Source: Candidatus Binatus sp. (GTDB taxonomy: Bacteria > Desulfobacterota > Binatia > Binatales > Binataceae). Taken from it: DNA of 64,000 bases. Under the pieces are notes generated by a model that was given only the letters and a program-made list of their open reading frames with translations, made no database searches and was not told where the DNA came from. The position numbers and the translations under genes were made by a program. Positions 1 to 7,706 of this stretch are shown here, one piece after another (position 1 is the stretch's first letter; each line of letters opens with the position of its first letter). The DNA lies in contig NZ_DATCTO010000084.1 of NCBI RefSeq assembly GCF_036567905.1, forward strand, positions 1-64,000. The letters are read 5' to 3'.

Positions 1-354
1 AGCTTCGTCGGTGATCTTGACGCCGAGCGCGTCTTCGACCAGTGACGAGTCGTACATCCGGATCGCGTCGTAGTCGGTCAAAAGCGAGCAAACCTCGACG
101 CAGATGTAGCATCCGATGCATTCCTGGAAACGGTCCTGCACTGGCTGCACGCCGCGTCCGGGCACGCTGCCGTTTTGCAGATACTCGATGCAATTGACGG
201 GGCAGAACTCAGGACATTTGCCGCACGGGAAGCACAGGTTCACGTCCATGAACGCGACTTCGCGCGGGCGCTTTTTCTTTTGTCCGACTTCTTCAGGAGT
301 CTCGGGGATACGGTCTTCCTTGAGACGGCGCTTGATGATGTCGATGGCGCTCAT
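1..354 (-). CDS. 4Fe-4S ferredoxin, C-terminus beyond window edge
   Basis: The minus-strand frame from ATG at 354 stays open to base 1, so 118 residues are visible and the C-terminus is missing. Two complete ferredoxin cluster motifs are present: C41-x2-C44-x2-C47-x3-C51-P and C79-x2-C82-x2-C85-x3-C89. This is the spacing that binds two [4Fe-4S] clusters. An extra Cys follows at position 55. The first 35 residues are charged (Lys/Arg/Glu rich) with no signal peptide, so the protein is probably cytoplasmic and acts as an electron carrier or as the ferredoxin subunit of an oxidoreductase. No strong Shine-Dalgarno site is visible before the ATG. It lies 73 bases downstream of the PQQ lipoprotein on the same strand. 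Which enzyme it serves cannot be seen from this window. Confidence 0.85.
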   Translation of the reverse strand, partial: MSAIDIIKRRLKEDRIPETPEEVGQKKKRPREVAFMDVNLCFPCGKCPEFCPVNCIEYLQNGSVPGRGVQPVQDRFQECIGCYICVEVCSLLTDYDAIRMYDSSLVEDALGVKITDEA

Positions 355-427
355 ACTTTTACAGTCACACTTTTTCGGCGAGCCCGGTCAAGCGGGCTCG
401 GGGGAAGAGTGAAAAAATGAAAATTTC

Positions 428-2020
428 TTATCTGATGGCGAAGATGCGGCCGGTCGAGGTCCCGACGTACAGCATCCCCGACGCCGACGACGCGGCCGTC
501 GTGATCTTGCCGAAGCTTCGCGCCGCCCAGACGTAGCTGCCGTCGCCGGCGAGCACCGCGCCCACGTCGCCGGTGGCCGCATCGAACACGCCGTCGTAGC
601 CAAGCGCGAACAGCCCGGCCTCGCCCGGTTTCAGCGTCGGATTTTGCCATCGGAGCTGACCGTCGGCGGAGACGCCGTAGATCGTATCGGCGCCGGCGAA
701 GATTGTTCCCGACGGAGCCACCGCCGGTCCGGTGGTTACCGGATGCGCGGAGTTGACGTGCCAGATCAGATTGCCGGTTCCCAAATCGATCGCATACACG
801 CCGCCGGCGGCCGAGCCCGCATAGACGACATCGTCGGCGTACGCAACCGATCCCGAAAATCCGCCGTCAGGCTCAAACGTCCAGACCACGGCGCCGTCTG
901 CGGCAAGCGCCGTAACCGCGCCGCGCGACGCTCCCACCACGACTCCGTCCGGAGTCGTCGCGGCGGCAGTCACCGGTCCAACGCTCACGCGCCAATTGAG
1001 CGATCCCGTGGCGCCGACCGAGACGAGGTCGGCGCCCGCGGATGCGTAAATCGCGCGGTCGGTCGCGGCCAGCGGTCCAGCGCTCTGGCCAATTTCGAGA
1101 TGCCAGAGCGTGGCGCCGTAGGGAGCGATCGCCGCAAGCTCCGACTTGGACGACATCGCGACCACGGTCCCGTCGGGCAACACGGCCAGCGACAGACCGT
1201 CGCCGTGGCGACGCATGGTTTCATTGCCGGCGGAATCCAGCCCGTGCAGCACGCCGTCACGGGTGATGAAATATATCGAGCCGTCGGCGCCGGTCGCGAT
1301 TCGCCCGCGCAACTGGGCGCCCGAATCGAAGGTCCACATCAGAATGCCCGCACTGCGCGCCGATGGCGCGGGCGTACTCGAAGCCCCCGGCACCAAGGCG
1401 CCTTTGGGCGTGGGCGTCGCGGTAGGCACAGGAGTCGGGCATAGCGGGCAGGCGTCGACGTCCTGGTAAACGCCGATGCCAACCTGCTGACTGCTCACTC
1501 CTGAATTGCTCGCGAGAATACAGACGCATCCCGCAAATCCCGTCGTGTAGATGCCGCCCTGAGCCCCGGACGCAGGCGCTTGGAAGATAGTGTTGTCGGT
1601 GGAGGTCCAAAGCGTCAGCGGTCCCGCCGTGAGGTCCTGGTACTGGGTTTTAGATTTCTTCGTGAATTTACCGATTACATTGAATGCGACCGGGCCGCCG
1701 GTCGGCACGGCACTCGGGCCGGTGCTCAACACGGTGGTGCTGGTTGCTGCGGGACGCGGCGTCAACGTGGGCGTCGGTTGCTTCGGCGTGTGTGTGGGCG
1801 TGGCGGTGAACGTGGGCGAGGTCGGGGGGCCATTTGCGATCGTCATGGATTCGAGCGAAAAGCCCGGAGGGGGGCCTGGTCCACCCCCTCCGCCGTAGCC
1901 GTAGCCGCCGTAGCCGTAGCCGCCGTAGCCGCTGCCGCCGCCGCAACTGAGCATAATTGCTCCGAAGACGAACAATACGACCGGCGCTACCACCAGCCAT
2001 TTGAGCCACCGCGAGAACAT
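428..2020 (-). CDS. PQQ-like beta-propeller lipoprotein
   Basis: The ATG at 2020 gives a 530-residue protein with a short basic N-terminus (MFSRWLKW), a hydrophobic segment and a lipobox-like end (IMLSC), so it is probably a secreted lipoprotein. An in-frame ATG at 2059 would add 13 residues before the signal sequence and is less likely. After the Cys comes a Gly/Tyr run (repeats of GYGGYGYGG), then Thr/Pro-rich linkers of TPTHTP type, a Cys pair in CPLCP, and a second Thr/Pro linker. The C-terminal 290 residues contain repeated blades of the kind GxVYAIDLGTGNLIWH, typical of PQQ-like beta-propellers such as BamB. The propeller probably acts as a protein-binding or surface scaffold. No catalytic residues were recognised, and the substrate or partner is unknown. 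Confidence 0.8.
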   Translation of the reverse strand: MFSRWLKWLVVAPVVLFVFGAIMLSCGGGSGYGGYGYGGYGYGGGGGPGPPPGFSLESMTIANGPPTSPTFTATPTHTPKQPTPTLTPRPAATSTTVLSTGPSAVPTGGPVAFNVIGKFTKKSKTQYQDLTAGPLTLWTSTDNTIFQAPASGAQGGIYTTGFAGCVCILASNSGVSSQQVGIGVYQDVDACPLCPTPVPTATPTPKGALVPGASSTPAPSARSAGILMWTFDSGAQLRGRIATGADGSIYFITRDGVLHGLDSAGNETMRRHGDGLSLAVLPDGTVVAMSSKSELAAIAPYGATLWHLEIGQSAGPLAATDRAIYASAGADLVSVGATGSLNWRVSVGPVTAAATTPDGVVVGASRGAVTALAADGAVVWTFEPDGGFSGSVAYADDVVYAGSAAGGVYAIDLGTGNLIWHVNSAHPVTTGPAVAPSGTIFAGADTIYGVSADGQLRWQNPTLKPGEAGLFALGYDGVFDAATGDVGAVLAGDGSYVWAARSFGKITTAASSASGMLYVGTSTGRIFAIR

Positions 2021-2149
2021 CAAGCTATGAGCTATGACGATGCCCGCGCGCGCTGTCAAGTTAAGCGGCGATTTTCGACCGAAATCTACGAGTTGATCTT
2101 AGCTTGCCCGAGTGCTGTGTCTGAAGTTCGCGATGATGGCGGTTGTTGA

Positions 2150-2199
2150 AATAAAAAATGGCGGGCATATGAAGAGGGGGGGACCCTTCAATGCCCGCC
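2150..2199 (-). terminator. Intrinsic terminator, minus strand
   Basis: A 9-bp GC-rich stem (GGCGGGCAT at 2191-2199 on the minus strand, paired with 2160-2168), extended by GAAG/CTTC, is followed on the minus strand by ATTTTTTATTT. The T-run lies only on that side, which fixes the direction. Confidence 0.6.
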
Positions 2200-2300
2200 T
2201 GTTCGTAGCAGCCCGTCCGCTTACGCAGCGGACGGAATCCGGTTGGGTGGGAGGAATGTCCGACCGGAGGGTGCCAGAGCCGTTTGCACCCATTTATTGA
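2150..2300 (-). ncRNA. Candidate structured RNA, unknown family
   Basis: Read on the minus strand, four perfect stems follow one another: 2286-2291 with 2269-2274 (GGGTGC/GCACCC), 2263-2268 with 2238-2243 (TCCGGT/ACCGGA), 2227-2235 with 2213-2221 (9 bp, 5-base loop), and 2191-2199 with 2160-2168 (9 bp). The last stem is followed by a T-rich run, as in an intrinsic terminator. No minus-strand gene lies between this array and the divergent plus-strand gene, so the terminator would end a short RNA that starts near 2300-2350. I do not recognise 6S, SRP, RNase P, tmRNA or a known riboswitch in it. The 64-codon frame that crosses it has no plausible ribosome site. A trans-acting small RNA or a leader of unknown role are both possible. 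Confidence 0.35.
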
Positions 2301-2395
2301 GACGATTCATTTCGGCGATTATTCAAAGTCGAAAATTTTAATTTGTATGCGCCAATGGTCGTACTAGACTCGGTCGCGGAGGATTGGAAAAAGCC

Positions 2396-3403
2396 ATGGA
2401 ATATCGGCGATTAGGCGGTACCGGACTCAAAGTTTCGGAACTTTGCCTTGGCTGCATGACGTTTGGACGCGAAACGGATGAAGCTACGGCGGGAAAAATT
2501 CTCGATCGGTTCATCGAGGTTGGCGGTAATTTCCTCGACACCGCGAATGTTTATGCGGCGGGCGCGTCGGAGGAAATTCTCGGGCGAATTGTCGGCCAGC
2601 GGCGAAAAGATTTGATTGTCGCGACCAAAGTCCGCTTCAACGCCAATGTTTTCATGGGCAAAACGGTGGCGCCGAATCAAATTGGACTCTCGCGCGGGCA
2701 TATCATGTCGGAGGTCGAAGCCAGTCTGCGGCGGCTGAAAATGGATTACATCGATCTCTACCAGGTGCATTCGTGGGACTTCGAAACGCCGATCGAAGAG
2801 ACGATGCGCGCACTCGACGACCTCGTGGGTCAAGGCAAGGTCAGATATATCGGAGCGTCGAATTTTACGGCGTGGCAACTGATGAAGAGTCTGTGGGTCA
2901 GCGATAAACACGATTTCGCGCGTTTTGACTGCCTGCAGCCCCAATACAGCCTGATATCGCGCGAGATCGAGCGTGAGCTACTGCCCTTGTGCCGCTATGA
3001 GAGCGTCGGGGTGATTCCGTGGAGTCCGCTCGGCGGTGGATTTCTCACCGGCAAGTATCGTTCGGGACAGCACCCGCCCAAGGACAGCCGCCTGGCCAAG
3101 CTGGATATGTGGAATCGGCTCGCCGACGAGCGAAACTACTCGACCCTTGAAGCCGTCGAGCGCATCGCGAAGGAACGAGGCCGTACTATCTCGCAGGTCG
3201 CGCTGGCGTGGGTGAATCAGCAGCCCGGCGTCAGTTCGGTGATTTACGGCGCGCGAACCGAGGAGCAGAACGAGCAGAACCTGGGCGCGATCGGACTTCG
3301 GCTCGAGGCTGCGGAAGCCGCGGCGCTCGACAAGGCCAGCGCGTTGCCGCTCGAGTATCCCAATGCGATGCAGGCGCGGCTGCCCGGCTACCCGCGCATC
3401 TAA
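2396..3403 (+). CDS. Aldo/keto reductase
   Basis: This 335-residue NAD(P)H-dependent oxidoreductase has the (beta/alpha)8 aldo/keto reductase signature. The catalytic tetrad is visible as D48 and Y53 (FLDTANVY), K78 (VATKV) and H125 (YQVHSWD), followed by the cofactor-side motif around GKVRYIGASN. The C-terminal half contains the VxPWSPLxxGFLTGKY-type segment seen in the YajO/AKR11-like group. The ATG at 2396 is preceded by GGAGG at 2378-2382. A TTG at 2384 sits too close to that site to be the start. Length is normal for the family. The physiological substrate, probably an aldehyde or ketone, cannot be read from the sequence. It is a single gene, convergent with the downstream short-chain dehydrogenase. 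Confidence 0.9.
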   Translation: MEYRRLGGTGLKVSELCLGCMTFGRETDEATAGKILDRFIEVGGNFLDTANVYAAGASEEILGRIVGQRRKDLIVATKVRFNANVFMGKTVAPNQIGLSRGHIMSEVEASLRRLKMDYIDLYQVHSWDFETPIEETMRALDDLVGQGKVRYIGASNFTAWQLMKSLWVSDKHDFARFDCLQPQYSLISREIERELLPLCRYESVGVIPWSPLGGGFLTGKYRSGQHPPKDSRLAKLDMWNRLADERNYSTLEAVERIAKERGRTISQVALAWVNQQPGVSSVIYGARTEEQNEQNLGAIGLRLEAAEAAALDKASALPLEYPNAMQARLPGYPRI

Positions 3404-3421
3404 ACAAGCGCCGCAGCGCCG

Positions 3422-4264
3422 TCAACCCTGGAACGACGGGCCGAGGAAGCCGGCTGGCGGGATCGCCGACGGCATGCTTTCTCCGCCCGCGCCTGAGAAC
3501 TGGCTGCCGACCGTCAGTCCGCCGTCAACGATCATCGCCTGTCCGGTGACGAATACCGAATCGTCGCTGGCCAGGTAGAGCGCCATCCCGGCGATATCCT
3601 CCGGATGGCCCGCGCGCGGGATCGGCTGACCCTTTACCATCCATTGTTCCATCGCTTCTTTCACACCCGGCACATTGCGATGCAGGATCGGCGTATTGAT
3701 GATGCCGGGACAGATGCAATTGACGCGGATTTTATCCTTGGCGAATTCCAACGCTGCCGAGCGCGTCAGATTCACCACCGCGGCCTTCGCCGCGCAGTAG
3801 GCGTGCAGTCCGGCGACGCCGCGGATGCCTGCGATCGACGCAGTCGAGATTATGGAACCGCCGCCGGCTTTTCGCAGCTCGGGCGCCGCATGCTTCATTC
3901 CCAGGAACACGCTGCGCAACAGCACCGCCTGACTGTTGTCCCAGTCTTCGACGGAAATTTGTTCGAGTGATCCGACCGCGCCGCCGATTCCGGCGTTGTT
4001 GTAAATGATATCGAGCCGGCCGAATTCCTTGACGGCGCGCGCGATGAGCGCCTTGATTTCAGCTTCGGCGGAGACGTCGGTCTTCTGGAAGACCGCGCGC
4101 CCGGCGTTCTCCTTGCAATCGCGGACCGCGGCCTGGCCGCCTTCGTCGTTAAGGTCCGCGATCACAACCGCCGCGCCTTCGCCCGCGAACCTGATTGCGG
4201 TCGCGCGCCCGATTCCACTTGCCGCGCCCGTAATAACCGCCACTTTGCCGTCAAGCCTGCCCAT
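3422..4264 (-). CDS. Short-chain dehydrogenase/reductase (classical SDR)
   Basis: This 280-residue classical SDR carries a Rossmann TGxxxGIG motif (TGAASGIG, residues 12-19) for NAD(P), the NNAG motif at 89-92, and the catalytic Ser143, Tyr156 and Lys160 (YCAAK). Asp at the end of beta-2 (VIADL) suggests NAD(H) preference. The C-terminal tail after the usual VDGGLTVG end runs about 25 residues longer than the minimal fold and is Gly/Pro/Ser-rich. It is a cytoplasmic oxidoreductase of alcohol or ketone groups, with unknown substrate. SDRs of this type are common in bacteria with rich lipid and acyl-CoA metabolism, which fits the rest of the window. Confidence 0.9.
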   Translation of the reverse strand: MGRLDGKVAVITGAASGIGRATAIRFAGEGAAVVIADLNDEGGQAAVRDCKENAGRAVFQKTDVSAEAEIKALIARAVKEFGRLDIIYNNAGIGGAVGSLEQISVEDWDNSQAVLLRSVFLGMKHAAPELRKAGGGSIISTASIAGIRGVAGLHAYCAAKAAVVNLTRSAALEFAKDKIRVNCICPGIINTPILHRNVPGVKEAMEQWMVKGQPIPRAGHPEDIAGMALYLASDDSVFVTGQAMIVDGGLTVGSQFSGAGGESMPSAIPPAGFLGPSFQG

Positions 4265-4705
4265 TTCAGAATCCCTCTGCCTAAAAGATTACGATGGCAC
4301 GCAACGCGCGTGACACGCATCGAGCTAAGTAGCAGACCCCGCCTCGAAGCGGGTAGCGGTTGCCAAGCCGCTGGTGAGAGACCGCTCGAAGCGCCGGGCG
4401 CAACTTCCCGCCAGACAGCGGATACTTGGCGCCCCCATTGATATACTAGGCGCGACGATGGCCCCGGAAGACGAAAACAAAAAGCGCGGAGCAAACGAAA
4501 CCCCGCCTGAACCGGATGTCGGCGAGCCCACCGGCCCGCAGTAGTTGCGTGCCCAGCAGATGCGAAACCGGCCCCTCGCGGCACCGCTGGAAAGACCGCG
4601 GACCAAAACCGGCTAAACCCTTGCCCAGAGAGGTGCTCCGGCCTATACGGGAGTTGGAATCGTAGAGTCAAAACGGAAATCCCGGTTTAGTTAAGGGAGT
4701 GCGCT
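4265..4705. other. Intergenic region with uvrC-like fragment
   Basis: There is no full-length gene in these 441 bases. The notable content is a 29-codon frame at 4458-4544 that duplicates the start of uvrC (listed separately). The rest has no recognised repeat or RNA. Confidence 0.5.
4458..4544 (+). pseudogene. Duplicated fragment of the uvrC 5' end
   Basis: ATG at 4458 opens a 28-residue peptide (PEDENKKRGANETPPEP in its centre) that closely matches the first residues of UvrC encoded at 5425 (PSEDENEKRGANETPPQP). At DNA level, 43 bases from CGGAAGACG onward differ at about two positions. The frame then closes with TAG after TGPQ, where UvrC continues with TGPAYG. The two copies flank the secreted protein gene at 4706-5191. 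This looks like a broken duplication of the uvrC start rather than a working gene, although expression of a 28-residue peptide cannot be excluded. Confidence 0.65.
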
Positions 4706-5191
4706 ATGAACTCAAAAAGTACTTTCGGAGTGTTGCTGATAGCTGCTGCGGTGATCGCTTGTGCGGTCCCGGCCGCCTATTGCCAGGGAATGGGAGGCGG
4801 CATGGGCGGCGGTCGCATGTACAATCCGAGCACTGAAACCACCGTCAACGGGACGGTCGAGCAAGTCAGAACGATCTCTGGCGGGCGCGGTTGGGGAGGG
4901 GTTCACCTCGACCTCAAAACCGAATCCGGCACACTCGACGTTCATTTGGGGCCTTCCGCCTATTTGTCATCGAAGGGCTTCCAGTTTGCCAAGGGTGATA
5001 AGGTTGAGGTGACGGGTTCGAAAGTGACGGTCCAAAGTCACGAAGCGATCATCGCCCGCGAAGTGAAGGAAGGTGGCAAGGTGCTCACTTTGCGCAATGC
5101 TCAAGGAATTCCACAATGGTCTGGCGGGCGGCGCGGCGGCGGCCTCGGAATGGGGCGTGGCAAGGTCATCGCGCCTTCACCTGCGCCCTAG
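4706..5191 (+). CDS. Small secreted Gly-rich protein, OB-fold-like
   Basis: This 161-residue protein has a clear Sec signal peptide (residues 1-26, ending AAYCQ) and a good ribosome site (AAGGGAG) before ATG 4706. The mature part starts with a Gly/Met-rich stretch (GMGGGMGGGRM). It then has a beta-rich core of the form TVNGTVEQVRT, GGVHLDLKTESGTLDVHLGP and FAKGDKVEVTGSKV, which resembles the small exported OB-fold (DUF5666/YdeI-like) proteins. It ends in a second Gly/Arg-rich tail. The core assignment rests on pattern only. It is probably periplasmic or extracellular, and no enzyme motif is visible. It sits alone between the two copies of the uvrC start, which suggests insertion or rearrangement at this place. 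Confidence 0.75.
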   Translation: MNSKSTFGVLLIAAAVIACAVPAAYCQGMGGGMGGGRMYNPSTETTVNGTVEQVRTISGGRGWGGVHLDLKTESGTLDVHLGPSAYLSSKGFQFAKGDKVEVTGSKVTVQSHEAIIAREVKEGGKVLTLRNAQGIPQWSGGRRGGGLGMGRGKVIAPSPAP

Positions 5192-5424
5192 TGTCGCGTT
5201 TCGGTAGTAAGTTCAGCATTGTCGATGCTGCGTTTGATCTTACCAGTGGTCCTGATCGACACGAAGGGTTGGGCGTTGTCATTCGAGTTTAAATCTGAAT
5301 TGAAACGCGTTCGGTAACAGCCCGCGCCTTAGCGAGGCTTGGTCACCTTCCCGCCTCGAATCACCCGTGGCTTTAACGGGTTGTAGCCGCGCCGGAGCGT
5401 CGTTTCGGGATAATAGCCTTGACA

Positions 5425-7554
5425 ATGCCTTCGGAAGACGAAAACGAAAAGCGCGGAGCAAACGAAACTCCGCCGCAACCGGCTGGCGGCGAGGCGACCG
5501 GCCCGGCTTACGGCTCGCTGATCGAGTATCCCAAGGACGCGCCGGCGCAGATCGGGCAGACCGCGGACTGCGATGCGCGCGCAGTCGGGGACGAAGCGGC
5601 CTCAATCGAGCAAAAGTTGGAGGCTGCCGCGACCGAGCCGGGCGTCTATCTGCTTCGCGATCGCGCCGGCAAGGTGCTTTACGTCGGCAAGGCCAAGTCG
5701 CTGCGCTCCCGCGTGCGCGCATACTTCCGCGACGGCGGCGACGGCCGCTTCCAGATTCGCTTCCTGATGCGGCGGGTGCGCGACTTCGACACGATAGTCA
5801 CCGCGAGCGAGAAGGAGGCGCTGATCCTCGAAAACAATCTGATCAAGCAGTACCGGCCCAAGTACAATATCCGCCTCAAAGACGATAAATCCTACCTGAG
5901 CGCGAAGATCACCAATCACCCGTGGCCGCGAATCACGGTCACCCGCAAGATCGTCAAGGACGGCGGGCGCTACTTCGGCCCGTTCGGTTCGGCCGACGGA
6001 CTGCGCGAGACGATCGACGTCATCCGCAAAGTCTTTCCGCTGCGCACCTGCACCGACGCGGTGTTCCGCAATCGCTCGCGGCCGTGCCTGGAATATCAGA
6101 TCAAGCGATGCCTGGGGCCGTGCTGTTTGCCGGTCGATCGCGAAGAGTACGGCCGTCATTTGCACGCGGCGCAGATGCTGCTCGAGGGGAAAAATCTCGA
6201 GCTGCTCCGCGAGATGCGCGATCTGATGAAGGATCACGCTTCCCGCCTCGAGTTCGAGCAGGCCGCGCGAATCCGCGACCGCGTGCGCGCGATCGAAAAA
6301 ACCGTCGAGCGGCAAACCGTGCTGCATCACTGGGGAATCGACCAGGACGTGTTCGGAATCTACCGCGAGGGCGGCTTCATCGAGGCGATCGTTCTAATCG
6401 TCCGCGGCGGAAAGCTGACCAGCACCCAGGGATGGAGCTTTCAGGACCTGGAATTCCCGGTTCACGAAATTCTTTCCGATCTGCTGACTCAGTATTACTC
6501 GGGAGCGCGCAATATTCCCGACGAAGTGATCGTGCCGGTCGAACTGGAGGACGCCGCCGTGCGCGCGGAGCTGCTCTCAGAGCGGCGCGGCAAGAAATGC
6601 GAAGTGTTTCAGCCGCAGCGCGGCGAGAAGCTCCGGCTGCTCGAAATGGCGATGGACAACGCGCGCCAAAGCTTTGCCTCGCGGCGCGACAACGAGAAGA
6701 CCCGCGAGCAGATGCTCGAGGATCTGCGCGCCAAGCTCGGTCTGCGCAACACGCCCAAGCGGATGGAATGCTACGACATCTCAAATCTGCAGGGCTCGAT
6801 GGTGGTCGGGTCGCAGGTGACGTTCGACGAAGGCGAGCCGCAAAAGAATCTCTACCGCCGGTACCGGATTCGCAGTTTCGAAGGCCAGGATGACTTCGCC
6901 AGCATGTACGAAGTCTTGAAGCGCCGGCTCCAACGCGCGGTGCGCGAAAACGAATACCCCGATTTGTGGGTCATCGACGGCGGCAAGGGACAACTGAACG
7001 TCGCACTCGAAGTGATCCGCGAGTTCAAGCTTGCCGATCAGATCGATTGCGTGTCGTTGGCCAAGCAGCATGTGCTGAACGACCGGCGCGGAAAAGAAGT
7101 GAAGAAATCCGAGGAGCGCGTCTTCGTTCCCAGGCGCAAGGATCCGATCGTGCTGCCGAAAAATTCTACCGCGCTGTTCCTGCTGGTGAGGATTCGCGAC
7201 GAGGCGCATCGATTCGCGATCACCTACAACCGCGAACTAAGGCGCCGCGCACGGTTGCGCTCGGTCCTGGACGATATCGAGGGAGTCGGCCCGGTGCGCC
7301 GGCGCGCGATGCTCCGCCATTTTGGCAGTCTCAAACGGATTCGCGAGGCGACCACCGACGAGATTGCGGCAGTGAAGGGACTCAATCGCGAACTTGCCGC
7401 CGAGATTCGCCGCCATCTCGACGAAATGACGGCGCTGCTCGACGTCGAAGAATCCGCCGACTCCGCGGATCAACCGGCTCTTCCGCTCGCTTCATCGGCC
7501 ATTTCCCCGGATAACGCCGGCGCTCGAGTCAACGACACATCCGCCCGCGATTGA
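5425..7554 (+). CDS. uvrC: Excinuclease ABC subunit C
   Basis: UvrC makes both incisions around UvrAB-marked DNA lesions in nucleotide excision repair. The 709-residue protein has the GIY-YIG nuclease domain near residues 65-140 (PGVYLLRDRAGKVLYVGKA, then SLRSRVRAYF), a UVR domain (LEFEQAARIRDRVRAIE) that contacts UvrB, the RNase H-like C-terminal nuclease (MECYDISNLQGS, LWVIDGGKGQL) and a terminal helix-hairpin-helix region (LDDIEGVGPVRRRAML). The N-terminus before the GIY-YIG domain is a charged extension of about 60 residues that most UvrC proteins lack, and its first 28 codons are duplicated upstream at 4458. The ATG at 5425 is taken as start; a TTG two codons earlier is possible. It is followed by comEC after 152 bases. 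Confidence 0.97.
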   Translation: MPSEDENEKRGANETPPQPAGGEATGPAYGSLIEYPKDAPAQIGQTADCDARAVGDEAASIEQKLEAAATEPGVYLLRDRAGKVLYVGKAKSLRSRVRAYFRDGGDGRFQIRFLMRRVRDFDTIVTASEKEALILENNLIKQYRPKYNIRLKDDKSYLSAKITNHPWPRITVTRKIVKDGGRYFGPFGSADGLRETIDVIRKVFPLRTCTDAVFRNRSRPCLEYQIKRCLGPCCLPVDREEYGRHLHAAQMLLEGKNLELLREMRDLMKDHASRLEFEQAARIRDRVRAIEKTVERQTVLHHWGIDQDVFGIYREGGFIEAIVLIVRGGKLTSTQGWSFQDLEFPVHEILSDLLTQYYSGARNIPDEVIVPVELEDAAVRAELLSERRGKKCEVFQPQRGEKLRLLEMAMDNARQSFASRRDNEKTREQMLEDLRAKLGLRNTPKRMECYDISNLQGSMVVGSQVTFDEGEPQKNLYRRYRIRSFEGQDDFASMYEVLKRRLQRAVRENEYPDLWVIDGGKGQLNVALEVIREFKLADQIDCVSLAKQHVLNDRRGKEVKKSEERVFVPRRKDPIVLPKNSTALFLLVRIRDEAHRFAITYNRELRRRARLRSVLDDIEGVGPVRRRAMLRHFGSLKRIREATTDEIAAVKGLNRELAAEIRRHLDEMTALLDVEESADSADQPALPLASSAISPDNAGARVNDTSARD

Positions 7555-7594
7555 CGCGAAAGTTCCCCGGAGCACACATCGTTGGTCGTGCTAC

Positions 7595-7622
7595 TTGCTT
7601 GTGTCGGCGCATAATCTATAAG
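7595..7622 (+). promoter_or_regulatory. Candidate sigma-70 promoter for comEC
   Basis: TTGCTT at 7595-7600 and TATAAG at 7617-7622 are separated by 16 bases in the gap between uvrC and comEC. This would give a leader of about 75 bases. Confidence 0.4.
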
Positions 7623-7706
7623 TCAACATAGACCTCACGCCGCCGCTGATGCGCGAAGGAGTGCGTAGCTATCGCTGCGGGAGCACTTTCCGGAAAACGC
7701 GCCGCA

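Larger units (their letters stand above)
2021..2395. other. Intergenic region between lipoprotein and aldo/keto reductase
   Basis: This 375-base gap separates the divergently transcribed lipoprotein (minus) and aldo/keto reductase (plus) genes. No convincing coding frame is seen. It contains four consecutive perfect inverted repeats and a minus-strand terminator, listed separately, and an AT-rich stretch at about 2330-2345 that could hold promoters. Confidence 0.6.

Noticed and set aside
379..398. Perfect hairpin GAGCCCG/CGGGCTC between ferredoxin and lipoprotein
   Set aside because: No T-run follows on either strand, so it is not a convincing terminator.
2213..2291. Hairpins considered as RNase P, 6S or a riboswitch leader for the aldo/keto reductase
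   Set aside because: Conserved cores of these RNAs are not found, and the terminator points away from the reductase.
2099..2293. 64-codon minus-strand frame over the hairpin array
   Set aside because: No ribosome site, odd composition, and the stems explain the sequence better.
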